Shown here: in pieces, positions 1 through 16,273 of the stretch
How the letters are laid out: each line of letters opens with the position of its first letter
How positions within the stretch are numbered: position 1 is the stretch's first letter
Assembly (NCBI GenBank): GCA_010279815.1
Contig: QEOQ01000253.1
Coordinates: 2,657 to 66,656 of the forward strand
DNA: 64,000 bases
From: Brachionus plicatilis
Lineage: Eukaryota; Rotifera; Eurotatoria; Ploima; Brachionidae
Reading direction: 5' to 3'
Notes under the pieces: model-generated
Seen by the model: only the letters and a program-made list of their open reading frames with translations
Told to the model about the DNA's origin: nothing
Database searches by the model: none
Program-made: the position numbers and the translations under genes

Positions 1-1
1 A

Positions 2-790
<789 letters not shown>

Positions 791-2589
791 ACAAATCAAT
801 CAAACTGATAAATTATTATTTAATCAAACGGTTTTATTTATTATTTTTTGGAAGATTATCAAAAATTTTGAATTACTTGTTTTTCAGAAAGAAAAGATGT
901 TTAAATCTTTGTGATTCAAATTTTAGTTTTTAAAGTAATAAATCTTTTCAGGAAATTATTTTTTAAATTCACGCAACAAAATTAAAATTAAATTCTTTAT
1001 TAAAAAATATCTGAATAAATTCAAGATTAATATTTTCATCAACTTATAAAGTATTCAAATACTTAAAAATGACTGGTCCCTCATTTGTTTTAGTATTTTG
1101 GCAGCGTCATGTTTCAAAGCGTTCTATTTTTCATAATAGACAGATAAATTTTCATTGCATTTGTCGAAGGGTCATGTCCAGGATGTGATCAGTGATCAAT
1201 GATCACATATTTCGTGATCAAAAAAAGCCTCTAATTTATGAAAAAATAAAAATAAATTTTTTTTGGTGATCAGAAAAATTTTTAAAATATATTAAACTTT
1301 ATTGCCAATTTTCAACATAAAAGCAATTAATTAGTCCCAACTTGAAATTTGTTATAAAAGAGTCTGAAGCGAGTTACCTCGTACCAATAATGAAAAAAAT
1401 ATTTACCTATTAATTCGTTAGTTGAGAAACTTGGAAAAGAGCAATCGAATTCAGAGAATTTAATCGAATCGTTAGTCGGGTTAGTCCTGAGATGTTCCCA
1501 AACTAATTTTAATAAATATAATAAAAATTATTAAATGCTTCAAGGATATAATTTTGTTATAATCAGCGTAGATATCTTCTAAAATTATTTATTACAATTA
1601 AAAAATTAATACTATTAATTTTTTAATTTGAAAAAAAGGCAAATTGAAGTTTAAGATCAAGATCAAAAGATCAAAATATAAATTGTAATATTTTTTTTTA
1701 ATAATAGAGAAAAAATAAATTTTTTCCAATGCAATTACTTGACATGTCATGTCAAGTTTATTTTCATATTTAAAATTTTAAAATGTTACTTTTTATTGAA
1801 CTTTAATAGGTTTAAATATTTTAATTGATTTTAATAAAAAATTGCTTTTAAAGACAAAAAAATTCACTGTTTTTAAATTTTAAATTTATTTAAGTGGAAA
1901 AATAAAATTATTTGAGTTTGAATGAATGGATATAAAAGTTATAAATTTGAATTTGTGAATTAACTTAACCTGAATTATTTAAATTATTGACTGTTTTTGT
2001 CAAATAAATTAGAGATCAATCATTTTGATGTTTATTTGATAATGAACTATTATTAGACATAACATGTCTAGTAATGTTTAGTATTTATTTCTTAAAAATT
2101 ATCAAAATCATTAGATTAATTAAGTTTTGAAATTTTAAATGATCGTTTTGATTTTAAAATTTGATCTGAAACTTCAATTTGCTGAAAAAAATGATTTTTT
2201 TCAAATTCAAATATTTTTTTATATAATTGAAAAACATATGATTAAAAGCGAAAATTCAAATTTATAATTGTTATTATTTTTTTTTAAAACAAGAGTGATT
2301 ATTTTAAAGCAAACTATTATTTACTTAAAAAAAATAATTTTAAGAATTTTTAAGTATAAGGTTCAGTAAATTCAAAATTTAAATGACATTTGGATTTCAA
2401 AAATTTGATTGAAACAGAATTATGATATAGTAGAGCCTGTAGGTTATGATATATCTTTGCGTTCAAAATAATTCTTGCAACATAAACCGTTCATTGACAT
2501 TTGCTTGAATAATTTACAGAAAATTTTTTAAAAAATATATTTTTAAGGATTTTTTCTCATTAATAAAGTTTAAATTTACTCAATCTTCT

Positions 2590-2970
2590 ATATATTCAAG
2601 CTTCTAGCAGAGTCCCATTTGATCACCCTCTTGCCATATGTTTCTCGGTTCGGCTTTGATCGCTGAATTTTCCAAATTATTCCTGCACACTTTTTCCGGT
2701 GTCCTGTTAGGCATCTTATTTATGTTGGCGCTTTGAAGACCTAATTTCGACTCATTATTCTGACCAGTCCAGAGGTTATTTTGAATACATCTATAAAGAC
2801 AGCACTGCTATGCTAAAGCACAATTCTATGAACAAAAAAACACGTGTTAATCTAACAACTTGTTATTTGAGTTTTTTTTTTAAATAAGCTTAACCACTGC
2901 CGCTGACGCTCTACAAACATTAGTATTAATACTCGACGGAGCCAAACCGTCTACGTCGAGTATTACACCA
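2590..2970. other. G+C-richer non-coding island
   Basis: This stretch is visibly less A+T-rich than its flanks but has no long reading frame in either direction. It contains a TATA-like motif (CTATAAAG, about 2791-2798) and ends in a stable hairpin at 2928-2964. It may be an old transposon end, an LTR remnant or a non-coding RNA gene. None of these can be chosen from sequence alone. Confidence 0.35.
2928..2964. repeat. 11-bp-stem hairpin
   Basis: AATACTCGACG at 2928-2938 pairs perfectly with CGTCGAGTATT at 2954-2964 around a 15-base loop. An alternative pairing of GACGG with CCGTC exists inside. The stem is G+C-rich against an A+T-rich background, so chance is less likely than for most palindromes here. 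Confidence 0.6.
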
Positions 2971-3361
2971 GTAAATATTTTAAATTTTATTAAAATTGAA
3001 TTGAAATGATCAAAAACATCCAAACTTGTTATTGAAATTCTAAATAATAAATATTTAAAATATAATAAAATAAATTAATATTAATATAGTATTAATATAT
3101 ATTAATAAAATTAATAATATAATAAATACTATGGGTGATAAATTAAAAATTTCAAGTTTAAACACCTTTCCAGTTCCTACCCTTCCTTTTTTATTCACAA
3201 AAATTTTACCGAGGCTATTTATCATAATGTTTGGAAAATGCTAAATAATTGCAGACTCGAATTCAGCATTTTAAAAAACATAGAATACGAGATATTTTGA
3301 TTATTTATTGCTGATTTCGAAGATTTCTGGCTAAGGATTTAAAGCCTAATGGTAATTTAGC

Positions 3362-4056
3362 GGGTCTATTGCAATATGTGACCAGCTGGTCACTTAATAT
3401 GTGACCATTGATTCCTACTTAATTATGTGATCAGAACTGTTCACCTATTAAGTGACCAGTAAATAAGTGACCAAAAAAATTAAAGATTAAAAAAACATGG
3501 TCACATAAATTTGTTTTTGGTCACTTAAATTTTTTATTGGTCACCTAATAAAATTTTATTAAATTATTTTAAACAATACGAAAATCAATAATAAAATTTA
3601 AAATTGAAAAAGTTGAATAAATTTTGCTTCGCTTTTTTAATTTTCATAAACAAAAATTTCTTAATAACTCTTTTGAAAAATTAAGCAATATAAATTTTAT
3701 GAACTCTTTTCGATTCATTAAATGAACCAAAAAGTTCAAAAGAAACACTTCAAACTGTGAATAAGCATTTAAGTGGTAAAAAAAATCCGGTAGAATGTCC
3801 ACATTGTGGAAATTATTTCGAAATGGGAAAGCGTTTAAAATTAAATATTTCAAAAAAACACTAATTTTTTTTAGTTTCTTTATTTGGTCATATAACATAA
3901 TAACTGGTCACATATTTTTTCACTTGGTCACGTATAATTTTTTTTGGTCACTTATTTACTGGTCACTTAATAGGTGAACAGTCCTGATCACATAATTAAG
4001 TAGGAATCAATGGTCACATATTAAGTGACCAGCTGGTCACATATTGCAATAGACCC
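3362..4056. mobile_element. MITE-like element, long TIRs, 8-bp target duplication
   Basis: The ends are inverted copies of each other. GGGTCTATTGCAAT at 3362 is mirrored by ATTGCAATAGACCC ending at 4056, and the match runs about 120 bp with about one mismatch. The flanks carry an identical 8-bp direct repeat AATTTAGC (3354-3361 and 4057-4064), which is a target-site duplication. The arms are rich in GTGACC/GGTCAC units. The 695-bp body has no credible transposase gene, so it is non-autonomous. An 8-bp duplication fits hAT or P-type superfamilies among others. The inner weak frames are not genes. Confidence 0.88.
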
Positions 4057-4520
4057 AATTTAGCATTTGTAGATGTAAAAATTACTTAATAATATTTGAA
4101 AAATTTGATGTTAGTAAAAATTATTTTGAAATTGGGTTCGAAAAGAACTATGGTAGGAAACTTAAAGCAAAAGACTAGTAAATAAAGAATATAAATAAGA
4201 ATTAAAAAACAACATTTCTGATAAATTGAACTTAATTAATAGAAGATTTTTCTAAAACGTAAATAAGACATAAATATTTTTTGATGAAAAAAAAAATTAT
4301 AAGCCATTTTTTTAATCTAATTTATTGGATTCTCGATATGTAAATATGGTTCAATCAGCTTCTAAACCTTGAAAAATTTTGTAACATCTTTCTAGGTTTT
4401 GCTTTGCTTCAATTTTTGAGCTATTAACAAGATGTTTTTAAAATAATTTCTTATTATAACTTTTTATATTCTACTTTTTTTTCTTTTTTTTTATACTTGT
4501 CCATGGGACTTTAATTTTAA

Positions 4521-4545
4521 TAAATAATAATAATAATAATAATAA
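4521..4545. repeat. (TAA)n tract, possible LINE 3' tail
   Basis: A run of TAA/AAT triplets follows the unique sequence TTGTCCATGGGACTTTAA. The LINE at 13926-14964 ends in the same kind of triplet tail, so this may be the 3' scar of another retrotransposon on the + strand. No coding part remains. A plain microsatellite is equally possible. Confidence 0.4.
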
Positions 4546-4640
4546 AAAATTGAACGAAAATTGAACATAACTAAAATAATTTAATTTTCTATATCTTCGA
4601 AATAAAAAGTATTATAAAAAAAATAAAAAAGTGAATTATA

Positions 4641-5432
4641 CAGGGTTGATCATTTGAATTTGGCATTTTTACGTAAATTTAAGGAAAAAATGAACAGTTG
4701 CCAAAGAAAACGATTTTTTGAAATTTTTTCCTTTTTATAAAGAATTTGTAAACTTTTTCTGAATTTGGGGTAAAAATCGTAAATTTTCGTAAAAAAATGT
4801 AAAAAAATAAAAATAACTCAAAATAGAATTAATAATCCGTATTCTAATAATAATAAAAATTTCGATACTTATTTGTTAGAAAATCATAGAAGAAAAAATT
4901 TCTAAATTTTAGAATGACTTATAGGGTATTGTGAAATTCAAATACAAATTAAATTCGAAAAAAAATTCTTCCTTTTTTGATAAATTAAAATTAAAGTTAA
5001 TAAAATAAACTTAAAAAAATACTGCAAAAAATTGCAAAATACCTTGTTGCTCCCCTATTACCTAAAATAAAATCATTATTTTATTTTTTCCTAAGAATAT
5101 TAAATTTAAAAAAAAAACATAGTTGAAACTAACAATTTAAAAAATAATTTAACCTTTTTAATTTGCGCTTTTCTACAGCATGATTTGAAATATCTAGATT
5201 TTTTCAAAGCTTAAGATCAGTCTTTTTTCAATAAAATTCTAATTTGTTTAATATTACATTTTGCCATTTTTAACTTAAAATTAAGTAAAAATTATAAAAT
5301 TATTTTTATTAAACAAAAGGAAACAAATCAATTTTTATGGTCTCTTAATATTTAGGAATTAATCATTTAATATTTAACGTTTACGAAAATTTAGGTAAAA
5401 AACGGTAAATCCTAATGAGCTAATCAACACTG
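4641..5432. mobile_element. possible Tc1/mariner-like MITE
   Basis: CAGGGTTGAT at 4641 is mirrored by ATCAACACTG ending at 5432. Both ends are bordered by TA dinucleotides (4639-4640 and 5433-5434), the pattern of Tc1/mariner insertions. Similarity continues weakly inward (ACGTAAATTTAAGG against a diverged inverted counterpart). The body has no reading frame of note. The terminal match is short and diverged, so the call is tentative. Confidence 0.45.
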
Positions 5433-5572
5433 TACGTTCTTTAAAGTTTTTTTTAAAACATTTTATGGCTGCATTTCGAAATGAAAATTTATAAGAATTT
5501 AAAAACATAAAAAGATAAAAGATATCTAGTTTAGTTCTTTTATTTTTCTATTTAAATTTTGATTTTTTAAAG

Positions 5573-5821
5573 AATGTAGTAAATTTTCACATTGCCCGTG
5601 TCCACTATTTCGGTCAATATTTGGATAATAGTTCAATAATAGAAAAAACCAGCAAGTTGTTCAAAAATGTATCGGGCTCTACAAATCAAAGCATTAAGGT
5701 GAACTTAGTTGAAATCAAATTGAAAAATGCTGTTAAGCTGATATGGACTATCCGCAGGAATACGCTTTCATTTTTAGATATTTTAAAAGATAAAAAAATG
5801 AATCTTCAATTGAAGGAATAA
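5573..5821 (+). pseudogene. unrecognised coding-like fragment
   Basis: An open frame of about 83 codons runs to a TAA at 5821 with less biased base composition than the flanks. It reads through segments such as HIARVHYFGQYLDNS and LKNAVKLIWTIRRNT. A possible splice acceptor (TTTAAAG) precedes it at 5572. No start codon context, partner exon or known domain was recognised. It may be a remnant exon of a gene or transposon, or chance. Confidence 0.25.
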
Positions 5822-6136
5822 AAAAATCCAATTGATCAACATTGAATTTGAATTTGACAAATAAATAATTTCAAAAATTTCAATTTCATTTCATCAAGAA
5901 AGTTTAAAATTTCAATATTTTTTAATTTATTTTCAGAATTTAATAAAAATTTACACACTTAAATTAAAACCAACTTAAAACCTTTTTAGAATATTTCAAA
6001 TAAGAAATGTTATTACATGGTTTTGATAGGATCAAAGCCATTTAGAGTAAACCCTAAGTTAGCCTCAATAGTACTGGTCAAGAACGTAGAATAAAATTTA
6101 AAAAATTTAGAAAAAATTACCAAAAAAAAAAAAAAT

Positions 6137-6495
6137 TGTTTTGTGAAATTCAGTACAAAATGATAAACAGAACAGAAACAAATATTAAAAAATTGAAAAC
6201 TTTTTTTTCTATAAGTTTAAAATTAGTTCTGTGTCTACGACATTGTACAACTTTCAAAGTTGCATCAGCAAGGTCTGCAAAACTCTGCAAATTTAGCAGA
6301 AATTATATTGCAATGTGTTCAAGCGCAGTGCTTTTTGCAGAGATTTTGCACATCATTAGCAGACTTTGACAGTTGACGCAACTTTGAATGTTGTACCATT
6401 CTGCATTCACAGAATTAATTTTAAACTTGTAGCAAAAAAATTATTCAATTTTTTATCATTTTGTTCTGTTCTTTTGTACTGAACTTCACAAAACC
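6137..6495. mobile_element. palindromic MITE family A, copy 1
   Basis: The 359-bp element has terminal inverted repeats beginning with GTTTTGTGAAATTCAGTAC and ending with GTACTGAACTTCACAAAAC. Further inverted units lie inside, such as GCAGA/TCTGC blocks and CAACTTTCAAAGTTGCATC against GCAACTTTGAATGTTG. It has a second copy at 25298-25660. It encodes no protein; the frame through it is a by-product of the palindrome. A target duplication is not clear at this copy. Confidence 0.85.
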
Positions 6496-7541
6496 AATAA
6501 AAATATCATCAGAATCAAATAAAATTATAAATTTAAAAATTTTTAGGAAATCTTTTGAATTAAAAAGTTTGAACAAATTAAAGTTTGGTCTGTCCAAAAA
6601 AAGCTAAATGATCTAGCAACGGTTCCTTGATAGATGACTATTTTTGCTTAAATCATCTGATAAATGAATTTACAGGATTTTGATCATTCGACCTGAAAAC
6701 ATGAAATTATAACCTGATCATATTGAGGTACAATCACCGATTATCTTAGAACAGTTACATAGATAACCGAATGCAATACCTTAATCTAATTAAAAGACTG
6801 TCAGCAAAATTAGAACCAATAAGTCCAAGAAAAGTATGTTGACGTAATCTTGGCTTATCACAAAGTAATATAAAAAAAAGTTTTTCTAGTTAAAATTTTG
6901 ATCACTTGAAGAATCGATTTCAAACAGAATTGTTCACTTGTTATAATCAAATTATAAAGTGATATTCACTAGAAAAGAGACTAAAGGACCAAAATAAAAA
7001 TCCGCAAATTGTAATTATAGGAAATTTAATTTCATTTTTAGTTTTTATGCTTCGATTGTTTACATTCCAATTTGAATGCCGTTTACCAGCTAATTGAGAG
7101 CTCAAAGTAAACAATTTTTTTTCAGGCTACGTACATCTATTTAAAATTAAATTAGTCGAGTTGGAAGAAATAACTTCGGCCAAACGCACAGACAAACTTA
7201 ATCAAATTAGAGTCCATTAATTTGATTAGATTTGTTTTTAGCTTTGTTGAAGCTGCGCTTTGCTACTAGAGAAAAAAATTTAAAATCGAATTAAATTTCG
7301 ACAAAAAAAAGAGTCACAAAATTGAGCTAAAAAATTTGCCAACAAAATAAATGGTCTAAATAGAACTTGTTTTGTTACCAGATACCTGAATTTAAATCCA
7401 ATTTTTGGCCTTTCGAATTAAATTAACTATTTTATTTAAATTAGAATTTTTTTTTAAATTTAATTATTTTTAATTAAGGTCTGAGAACCCACGACAAGTT
7501 TTGCCTGTTGTTAATTTTTTTTTAATTTAGATAATTTGATT

Positions 7542-8664
7542 ATGAATGATTTAAGTTCGTTTTTGTCATCCAATTTACACCCAGCGAATGATTCAAATGA
7601 AGAGCATAACCAAAATTTTACGAATTTTTCCAACATTGAATTCGACTTGACTGCATCGTCGAACCATTATTACCAAAATCACACAATACCAATTCAACAA
7701 GACTCACTTTCCATTTCGCATCAGGCTCATTTTAGTCCAAATATAGACTTTTTTAGCAATTCACAAATTCACTCGGTCCAAAAATTACCAGAGTCCACCT
7801 TCGAAGCAAATTATGATCTTGATTCAAGCAATAACCAAACTTATAAAAATTTCAGTTTAAATCCGGTCTATTCTCCTTCTTGCACAGGTAATTTTTTGTT
7901 TAAATTTTCAATGTTCAATTTGGTCTTGAAATTTTTTTTAAAAAAATAAAATCAAAAATCTTGAAAAATTTTGATAATTTTGTAATTTTTTGTTTTATTA
8001 AGCAATTAATCAAACTTATAATGAAAATAATATATCAGCCAAATGGAGCATAAACAGTTTGCCAAGTCCGCCACTTGTACAAAGAGAAGACCAAGCCTCG
8101 TCGACTATAAAGTATACGTCTGGAGGAAGCAGTTATTCTAGTGATGATGTCAAGATACGAAAACAGCGTAGAATACGAACGACTTTTTCAACGATACAAT
8201 TTCGTGAATTGGAAAAAATATTTGAGGAAACCCATTATCCAGATGTGTATACCAGAGAAGAGATTGCTTTGAAAATCGGCTTGTCTGAGGCCAGAGTCCA
8301 AGTGTGGTTTCAGAATAGAAGGGCTAAATTTCGTAAGGACAAAATAAAGTCAGGTAAATCTGGTCCTAAAGTGGCCAAGTCGGACAAAATGAACGGCTCT
8401 AATGAATTGAATGCTGAAGCAAATAACTGGATTTATGGTAATCAAATTTATAACAATAATGTTGTACAGCATCAATCGATCGATTCAACCCCTTCACCCG
8501 ACTCGATTTCTTCCTCTTCTTCACTTTCATCTTCGTTTTTAGCACCAAGCTGTGTGAATACAACAACAAATTGCTCGAATAATTTACTTACTATTTCTAA
8601 TAATTTGAATGGAACTTCAAGTCCTTCTGATGGAGCATCTAATAGTATTTTTTATCAAATCTAG
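7542..8664 (+). CDS. Phox2: Phox2-like paired-class homeodomain transcription factor
   Basis: Two exons: 7542-7887 and 8003-8664, joined across a 115-bp GT-AG intron, giving 335 residues. The homeodomain lies at about residues 170-229 ([35 protein letters not shown]). It carries glutamine at position 50, and the pattern, including KQRRIRTTF before and FRKDK after, matches Phox2/aristaless-type PRD-like factors, Phox2 best. The N-terminus is Asn/Ser-rich and the C-terminus has serine runs; both are probably unstructured regulatory regions. In animals Phox2 proteins bind DNA in the nucleus and specify certain neurons. The start is the ATG at 7542; an upstream TTG in the same frame is not needed. 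The intron common inside paired-class homeoboxes is absent. Orthology is by motif memory only. Confidence 0.9.
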
Positions 8665-11638
8665 TCTTTATTTTTTAATTTTTGTGAATTTTAGTTTAAA
8701 TTTTAAATTGAATGTTTTCGAAATTAATTTTTTAAAAATAAAGTATTTGAACATAGTTCTAAACAGTTCTATTGTTGATTTCAATTATTATTTTTTCTAA
8801 ACAATAATCATTAATTTTATTATTGATTTTACTAAAATTCTTATTTACAAAATCGGAAGAAATCTTTTAATTTAAAAATGTATCATTTTTGGCTTCAAAA
8901 GAAATTAAAAATAGTAAATTAAACGATAGCTTATTATGATTTTTTCAATATAAAAGTCTAAGTGTAATCACAAGTTGACTATTTGAAAAAAAATAATTAT
9001 TTTAATTCATAGGTCTATTAACTTTACTTATTTATATAACTTGAAAATACAAAAATAAATATTTGATTATTTGATTGATCTTGTCATGGTACCTAATATA
9101 TTAAACAATTATGCTAAAGAAATCATCATTAAGTAATTAAGAGGCGATTTTATTTATTATTTTTTTATTGTTAAAATAAAACGACAAAAAAAATTTAAGC
9201 TTTACTAAAGTAAGGCATGTTTTAGGGGTTAAATTTCTAAACAATGATGCCAGAAGACGTCCTGGTATTCATCCAGTTTAAACATGAAATATATTTAAGT
9301 AAGAAAACATTAATTTTCCACTAATATTAGTAGTAGTAGTAGTAGTAGTAGTGTGAGCTGTAACACATAAGTGTGAGTGCAGTTCATAACGCTGCACTTT
9401 ATCAGCTTGCAACCTAAGTTGCATTAAGTCAAAGTTCCTCAGTATCAGATTCTGTAAACAGATCTTCTCCAGGTCTCCGACTTCATATGTCTATCAATTT
9501 TGGCCTTAAACTGATTGACCGTATCAGTCCCTACTATTTCCGAGGGTAAAAGGTTCCAGGTTGTAGCTGTTCGGTTAAGTAAGAATTTATCCCTCATTGT
9601 CCCTCCTTGCTTATCCCTTGTTATTTGGCTATTGTGTCTCCTGCTTGTCCCCTCACTTACTCCCTCATTCTTTCTAATATCCAAATCTATCTTCTCGAAC
9701 CCTTTCCTTAACTTAAATATTTGTAATAAGTCCCTTCTTTTCCTTCTTGTTTCCAGGTCTGTTAAACCAAGCTCCCTAAGTCTTTCTTCGTACTCTAATC
9801 CTCTTAATTCTATTACCATCTTAGTCGCCCTTTTCTGGATTCCCTCGACCTTATTAATTTCACTTCTAGTCATAGAATTCCATACCGCCGAAGCGAATTC
9901 TAAATGCGTTCTGACGAAAGCTGGGTACAGCTTTTTAAACAACTCTTTATTAAAAAATTTGAAAGTTTTTCTCATTCTACCTAAAGCACTGTTAGCTTTA
10001 GATACCGCCGCTTCTACTTGTTTACTATGTTTCCCATCATTTGAAACCATAATACCCAGATCTTTCTTATTTAAAGATTTATTTGAAGATTTCTAGAAGC
10101 GAGAGATCATTGAGAAAAAAAATAATCAAAATTAAAAACATAATTATAACGAGTGATTCATAGCGTTTTGCAAAATTTTTAGACCCATGTTAAAATATCA
10201 ACGGATAATCAAATAACTTTATTTTATGCAATTTTTTTGTCTTTTTTTTTGATTAAAAAAATCTAATGTTTAATTTAACTTTGAGTTGCTAATTTTTTAA
10301 GGTATTAATTTTACTAGATTATATCATCTTCATCAATCCTAACTTTCATCTCATAATCAATCTGTTCCCCTCAAAGCAATGTGGTCAATAATTAATGGAG
10401 TGAGCATCAACTTATCTTATTATTTATTTTGTTTTATTATATTTTATATTTTTTTTTAATTTAATTTTTGTTTTATATTTAATTCTTGAGGAGCTTTGGC
10501 TCGGCACAGATATACAAATAATAAAATTAATAAACTAATAAAATTATTAAATTAATAATTTATTTACTTTTACAATAGATTAATTCACTATTTTAATTTT
10601 TTTATCTGAAGGATTTTTTTTAAATAATAAAGGTTAAATGAGAAGATTCATCACTGAAAATTAATTGTACAAAAATTTAAAGTATAATTGATAATAAAAA
10701 ATAAAAATAAACTAATATGTTCGAATAGAGATTGACCAATAATTTTCCTTTTAATAAAGGTACCTTTTCTTTCTTTTTGAATTGATCAGCATTCAGATCT
10801 AATATTATATATTTTTTTATATCTTTAAAATTCATTAAACAATTGCAATTAAATTTGTTTGAAAGAATTACAATCGTTTTTATTTTGAAAAATTTTTTGA
10901 TCTTGTTATGAGCATAATTTATCTGATGGAATGCTGTCAATATTAGAAAATCATACGAATGGCCAAAAAATTAAACTTTGATTTAAATAATGATTACAAA
11001 TCCAATGATGTTTTCATTATTTTATTTACGAATAAATTATCAAAAATAAATGATTTGTTAAAAAGTATTTTTAGAGTTGTTAGATAAAAAATTTAAGTAA
11101 AAAAATTTAGAAATTTTCATTATCAAGCAATTGATTTAATTTGACTTTAATTTTTGAATTAATATTTCTTGTTACCTTTAATCAAAAATTGTGCAATGTT
11201 CAGAAATTTTTGAAACAAATTTATAAAAATATTAACTAGCTACTTAGATAATATTCTAACTAAAATTCAGAACAATTCAAAATATTTATTGAACAAAATT
11301 TTTGTTTTTATGTTTGCAAAATTTGCATCAAAGACAATTTCAAGTGTATAATTTAAATAAACATATTTTTTTATTAATTTTGCAATTTTTACTATACTAT
11401 GAACATTAAATCAAATTCAAAGTAATTTATTTTTTCTTTGAAATTTAAACTCATCTATAGTCAAATCTAAATAATGGAATAATTCTAAAGCATCCAATGC
11501 AGATACACCAAAACCCAGTTAATCTTAGCTAACCAACATTCGAACTAAATCCTTCAACGAGTAACCTAACCAATTTTTAAGCTTTAAATAAAAACTTTAT
11601 TTTTGATAATTTACTTTGCTAATTTCAGATATAAAATA
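8665..11638. other. intergenic region between Phox2-like gene and PRP4 kinase
   Basis: A+T-rich non-coding DNA holding the LINE fragment at 9328-10096. Near 10490 the sequence GAGCTTTGGCTCGGCACAG resembles one near 21690 (GAGCATTAGCTCGGTACAG), perhaps a shared repeat end. A likely 5'UTR splice acceptor (AATTTCAG) sits about 10 bp before the PRP4 start codon. No other gene seen. Confidence 0.65.
9328..10096 (-). mobile_element. 5'-truncated CR1/jockey-type LINE fragment
   Basis: The minus-strand frame from about 10095 to a stop at 9445 encodes the end of a non-LTR retrotransposon polymerase, after the catalytic palm. Signatures include DLGIMVSNDGKHSKQ, LYPAFVRTHLEFASAVWN, IQKRATKMV, YEERLRELGLTDLETRR and FLLNRTATTWNLLPSEIV, typical of CR1/L2/jockey clades. 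The frame is intact but lacks the catalytic motifs, so the copy is dead. About 95 bp of 3'UTR follows, ending in a triplet tail that reads (TAG)n on the + strand (9328-9352). The 5' end stops abruptly near 10095, typical of incomplete reverse transcription. No clear target duplication was found. Confidence 0.9.

Positions 11639-16273
<4,635 letters not shown>

Larger units (their letters stand above)
791..7541. other. intergenic region between actin and Phox2-like gene
   Basis: A+T-rich non-coding DNA. It holds the inverted-repeat elements, a G+C-richer island and a coding-like orphan fragment listed separately. Short palindromes are visible at about 1738 (ACTTGACATG-T-CATGTCAAGT) and about 2056 (TAGACAT-AAC-ATGTCTA). 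GATCA-rich sequence near 1180-1270 resembles the arms of the element at 3362. No further gene was recognised. Confidence 0.7.

Noticed and set aside
2905..2970. Helitron 3' end (hairpin followed by CTAAT on the minus strand)
   Set aside because: The hairpin lies only a few bases from CTAAT, the next base is G rather than T, and no Rep/helicase remnant is nearby.
3644..3977. Frames on both strands inside the inverted-repeat element
   Set aside because: Composition-driven frames within a non-autonomous MITE; no transposase motif.
6136..6369. 77-codon frame with cysteines
   Set aside because: Lies entirely in palindromic MITE family A; the other copy does not preserve it.
9515..10096. 193-codon plus-strand frame
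   Set aside because: It is the shadow of the minus-strand LINE polymerase, which has recognisable family motifs.
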